Source: Acidobacteriota bacterium
Lineage (GTDB): Bacteria > Acidobacteriota > Terriglobia > Acidiferrales > UBA7541
Length of the DNA: 64,000 nucleotides
Assembly (NCBI GenBank): GCA_013289825.1
Contig: JABCZF010000024.1
Location: 1-64,000, forward strand
Direction: 5' to 3'
Shown here: positions 62,012-64,000 of the stretch, one piece after another
Position numbering within the stretch: position 1 is the first letter of the stretch
Layout of the letters: every line of letters begins with the position of its first letter
Translations under genes and position numbers: made by a program
Notes under the pieces: model-generated
The model's database searches: none
What the model saw: only the letters and a program-made list of their open reading frames with translations
What the model was told of the DNA's origin: nothing

Positions 62012-62041
62012 GTGTAAGTGCTGAGGCGTGTAAGTGCTGAA
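62012..62041 (+). repeat. 14-bp tandem direct repeat
   Basis: GTGTAAGTGCTGAG is followed after 2 nt by GTGTAAGTGCTGAA. It lies in the 180-bp gap between the coiled-coil gene and the zinc-ribbon gene; no other structure seen. Confidence 0.6.
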
Positions 62042-62120
62042 GAGGATAAATTACTAATTAAGTGCTTGCGGCAAACGGAAGAGAGGGCCACAATGGATAG
62101 GCGTGGAAGAGGAGCCCCAC

Positions 62121-62318
62121 ATGGCGACAATTCCTCCGCAAGAACACATTTTGCTAGACCTGACCTGCCCCCACTGCCAGAGGATGAATTTGCTCGCGGT
62201 TGTTCCTACTCCAGGCGCGAGTACCTACGTTGAACGTGCAGTCGAGTGCGCCCATTGCAAGAAAACCTGGGAGGCGTCAATTCCTGGGACAGTCGAGGCC
62301 GGGCCGTTTCCCAAGTGA
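62121..62318 (+). CDS. Small zinc-ribbon protein
   Basis: A 65-aa protein with two CxxC knuckles, CPHCQRMN and CAHCKKTW, spaced ~30 residues: a single zinc ribbon. ATG 62121 with GAGGAG ~8 nt upstream is preferred to GTG 62103. It precedes the ATGA-coupled trio by 17 bp and may be part of the same transcript. DNA/RNA or protein binding is likely. Confidence 0.6.
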   Translation: MATIPPQEHILLDLTCPHCQRMNLLAVVPTPGASTYVERAVECAHCKKTWEASIPGTVEAGPFPK

Positions 62319-62335
62319 TTCTCTATTGAATTCCT

Positions 62336-62557
62336 GTGAAGGACTTCTGCGAAAGACCGGGCGATATAGTCAGTGCCGTACGTTCCCTGCGCCGTGCGGG
62401 GATGCGCGTCGGCCTCCCCTACCAGACTGCCGAGGGTGTCATGTTCTTTCAACTTGACGACTACACGCTCACCGTAGCCCAGATTCTCGAATTGCTCGAT
62501 AAGAACCAACTTGACCGTGACGGCATTCGCGCACTGGTTGAGGCGCTGAAAAAATGA
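62336..62557 (+). CDS. Small protein, first of a coupled trio
   Basis: A 73-aa protein from GTG 62336 (CERPGDIVSAVRSLRRAGMRV, TLTVAQILELLDKNQLDRDGI). It is helical with no known domain. Its stop overlaps the next start as ATGA, so translation is coupled. Confidence 0.5.
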   Translation: MKDFCERPGDIVSAVRSLRRAGMRVGLPYQTAEGVMFFQLDDYTLTVAQILELLDKNQLDRDGIRALVEALKK

Positions 62558-62865
62558 AATACCGAAAACACAACAACCCAGCTCCGCAGACCCATCCATC
62601 TGCGTTTTCGGCAGTACCATCGTATCATCGCGTTCTGGTCAAGCATGGCCTGATTGAAAAGACCCTGTCGCTACCCGATGCGTATAAAGTGTTTTTGAAA
62701 GTGGGTGCTGACCCAGAAGTACAGAAACCCCGTCGCAAGGTAGAACACGGCAACAAGATGAAACACGTTCCCGCTTTGTATCTGGCCACGGCGATGGCTC
62801 TGCAAGGTATGACGAAGCAGAAGCTTGAATCTCTGAAATTGCGGATTGAAGAGAAACGGGCATGA
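62554..62865 (+). CDS. Small protein, second of a coupled trio
   Basis: A 103-aa protein: VPSYHRVLVKHGLIEKTLSLP, then AYKVFLKVGADPEVQKPRRKVE and a helical end (LYLATAMALQGMTKQKLESLK). No family recognised. Starts and ends in ATGA overlaps with both neighbours. Confidence 0.5.
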   Translation: MKYRKHNNPAPQTHPSAFSAVPSYHRVLVKHGLIEKTLSLPDAYKVFLKVGADPEVQKPRRKVEHGNKMKHVPALYLATAMALQGMTKQKLESLKLRIEEKRA

Positions 62866-63026
62866 GCGCCCCCTTGCTGATCGGTGAGCGCTTGCGCAAG
62901 CTGCGCAAAGAAAAGAAACTCTCCCAGGGCGACATCGAAAAACGGACGGGCCTGCTTCGCGCTCACATCTCAATCTTGACCGTGGCGGAGCCGTGGTTGA
63001 AGATTACCGAGATTCACAGGAGATAA
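62862..63026 (+). pseudogene. Truncated XRE-family repressor (third gene of a coupled trio)
   Basis: A 54-aa ORF missing from the track. SAPLLIGERLRKLRKEKKLSQ-GDIEKRTGLLRAHIS is an XRE (Cro/C1) helix-turn-helix, first half only; the usual recognition helix context ('..YISRVENGxxxP') and dimerisation part are replaced by ILTVAEPWLKITEIHRR. Start overlaps the previous stop as ATGA. Either a decayed repressor or a deliberately minimal DNA-binding peptide. Confidence 0.6.
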
Positions 63027-63030
63027 GCCA

Positions 63031-63420
63031 ATGCCCGAACAAAATGTCGCGTCTTGTCCTCAAGGGTGCTGTCGGTTTGTCAACGGTCAAGCTGTATCTG
63101 AGGATGAGTACAAGGCGGCTGCTCAGAATTTAGCGGCTGGGATTCAGAGTAGAGAAGCGCAGATTACATGCTTGAAAATCGAAGACAATAAAACCATCGC
63201 AAATGCTGTGGGCTTCTATTTCGGAAAGCCGGTACCCAACGCGGGCGAGCCGTTCTTTCCGCCGTCTTTCGAGATAGGCTCAGTAACGGCACAAAACTAT
63301 TGTGTTTACGATGTTAAGACGAATGCACGAATAGGAAGCGCACAAGTTGAACAGTTTAAGAAGTGGGAAGATACCCGGAAGAAACTAATTGAAAAGAAAA
63401 AGAGTGGCACTGCGAAGTAG
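63031..63420 (+). CDS. Small protein of unknown function
   Basis: A 129-aa protein with a Cys-rich start (ASCPQGCCRF), DEYKAAAQNLAAGIQS and a Lys-rich helical end (KKWEDTRKKLIEKKKSG). AGGAG before ATG 63031 supports translation; it starts 4 bp after the truncated XRE gene. Confidence 0.55.
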   Translation: MPEQNVASCPQGCCRFVNGQAVSEDEYKAAAQNLAAGIQSREAQITCLKIEDNKTIANAVGFYFGKPVPNAGEPFFPPSFEIGSVTAQNYCVYDVKTNARIGSAQVEQFKKWEDTRKKLIEKKKSGTAK

Positions 63421-63622
63421 GGGAAACAAGCTACTGCGGTTATCGCGCATCTCAACCGCGAATCGGATATTTCGGTCTGGATGCGCAACTATGTCATAAT
63501 TTGACCTTGCTCGGATTTTCCAACATGGGACTGATTCCGCGTTGGCCGTTCTCAATTCCTTCATGAAAGCCGCACCCATTTTTCTGCTTGTTGTTCCACA
63601 TGATGCGACATCAACCGCAGAT

Positions 63623-63796
63623 TCAGTCGTCTTCCGCTAGTTTGTTTTTGAATTGAATGTCTGCTTCCCAACATTCATGCGAGCAATACCTATCGGAGCC
63701 GTCTTCAAGTGTGAGACCGAATACCGGACCATTTTCGACCGGCTCTAAATGCCTAGCTGGTTGCTGGTTACAGAATTCACAAACCCTGTCCGCCAT
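63623..63796 (-). CDS. Small zinc-binding protein
   Basis: A 57-aa protein with CEFCNQQ near the N-terminus and DRYCSHECWEADI near residue 42: a four-Cys zinc site. ATG 63796 is preferred over GTG 63805. No family name known to me. Isolated on the minus strand at the window edge. Confidence 0.55.
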   Translation of the reverse strand: MADRVCEFCNQQPARHLEPVENGPVFGLTLEDGSDRYCSHECWEADIQFKNKLAEDD

Positions 63797-64000
63797 TTCT
63801 TTCACACCTTTCCAAAATGCCTTCGTCTGCTCTGCTACTTCTCAAGCTCGCTGTCCGAAGATGACCTACTTATTTAAATTCTTGCAATGCAAACAGAGTC
63901 GATGCCCGCCTGTGCCCGCTCCCGTTTGTGTTTTGGAATGTCATTTCCGGACGGACACTTGCTATTGTTGTGATGCACCCATTTATTCGGATGCTTTTTG
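63797..64000. other. Window-edge region without a clear gene
   Basis: A minus-strand frame from the edge (KHPNKWVHHNNSKCPSGNDI...CIARI, stop near 63875) may be the 3' end of a gene beyond the window, but it is too short to judge. Confidence 0.25.

Overview
The window looks like a chromosomal contig of an Acidobacteriota-type soil bacterium. This is inferred from gene content (hopanoid HpnJ, HpnI-like glycosyltransferases, a NasA-type nitrate reductase with Rieske and DUF6755-like partners) and from high GC; no rRNA or other taxonomic marker is present. The left ~52 kb is dense and uniform. The right ~11.6 kb is AT-richer and holds short unknown genes, broken genes, repeats and broken tRNAs, and reads as an accessory island.

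Layout. 1-5.8 kb (minus strand): a tightly overlapping five-gene operon for nitrate uptake and reduction (NarK fused to a cytochrome-b-like module, molybdopterin reductase, four-cluster ferredoxin, Tat-type Rieske protein, DUF6755-like protein). 6-9.3 kb: ClC channel, a dead MarR regulator with its likely operator, DUF488, cupin. 9.7-22.8 kb: ispH, an arginase-family enzyme, a 1283-aa membrane protein, MBL hydrolase, OmpA/PKD protein, esterase and a GAF-SpoIIE phosphatase. 22.8-31.5 kb: two ABC-2 exporters, a hydrolase, an amidase and an orphan ExbD. 32-37 kb: HlyD, TPR, FtsX-type permease and TolC, with no dedicated ATPase. 37-38.5 kb: a PLP decarboxylase. 38.7 kb: the 3' remnant of an IS200/IS605-type TnpB element.

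39-52.2 kb is the most coherent locus. It holds HpnJ (radical SAM, hopanoid cyclitol ether), two SMR-type membrane protein pairs resembling the ArnE/ArnF flippase, an AsnB-type amidotransferase, UDP-sulfoquinovose synthase (SqdB/SQD1), a Gfo/Idh oxidoreductase, an FAD oxidoreductase and three HpnI/ceramide-glucosyltransferase-like GTs. I infer a locus that builds a decorated glycolipid (sulfo- or amino-sugar hopanoid or related lipid) and moves it across the membrane.

52.3-64 kb opens with the 5' half of a tRNA-Gln gene that stops just after the anticodon loop, followed by two 3' halves of Cys-like tRNAs. Two membrane proteins with C-terminal soluble domains flank the latter. The rest is a string of small genes, including an ATGA-coupled trio ending in a truncated XRE repressor, a receiver-only response regulator, and a small basic coiled-coil protein whose ribosome-binding site lies inside a perfect hairpin. 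No integrase, CRISPR array or rRNA was seen.
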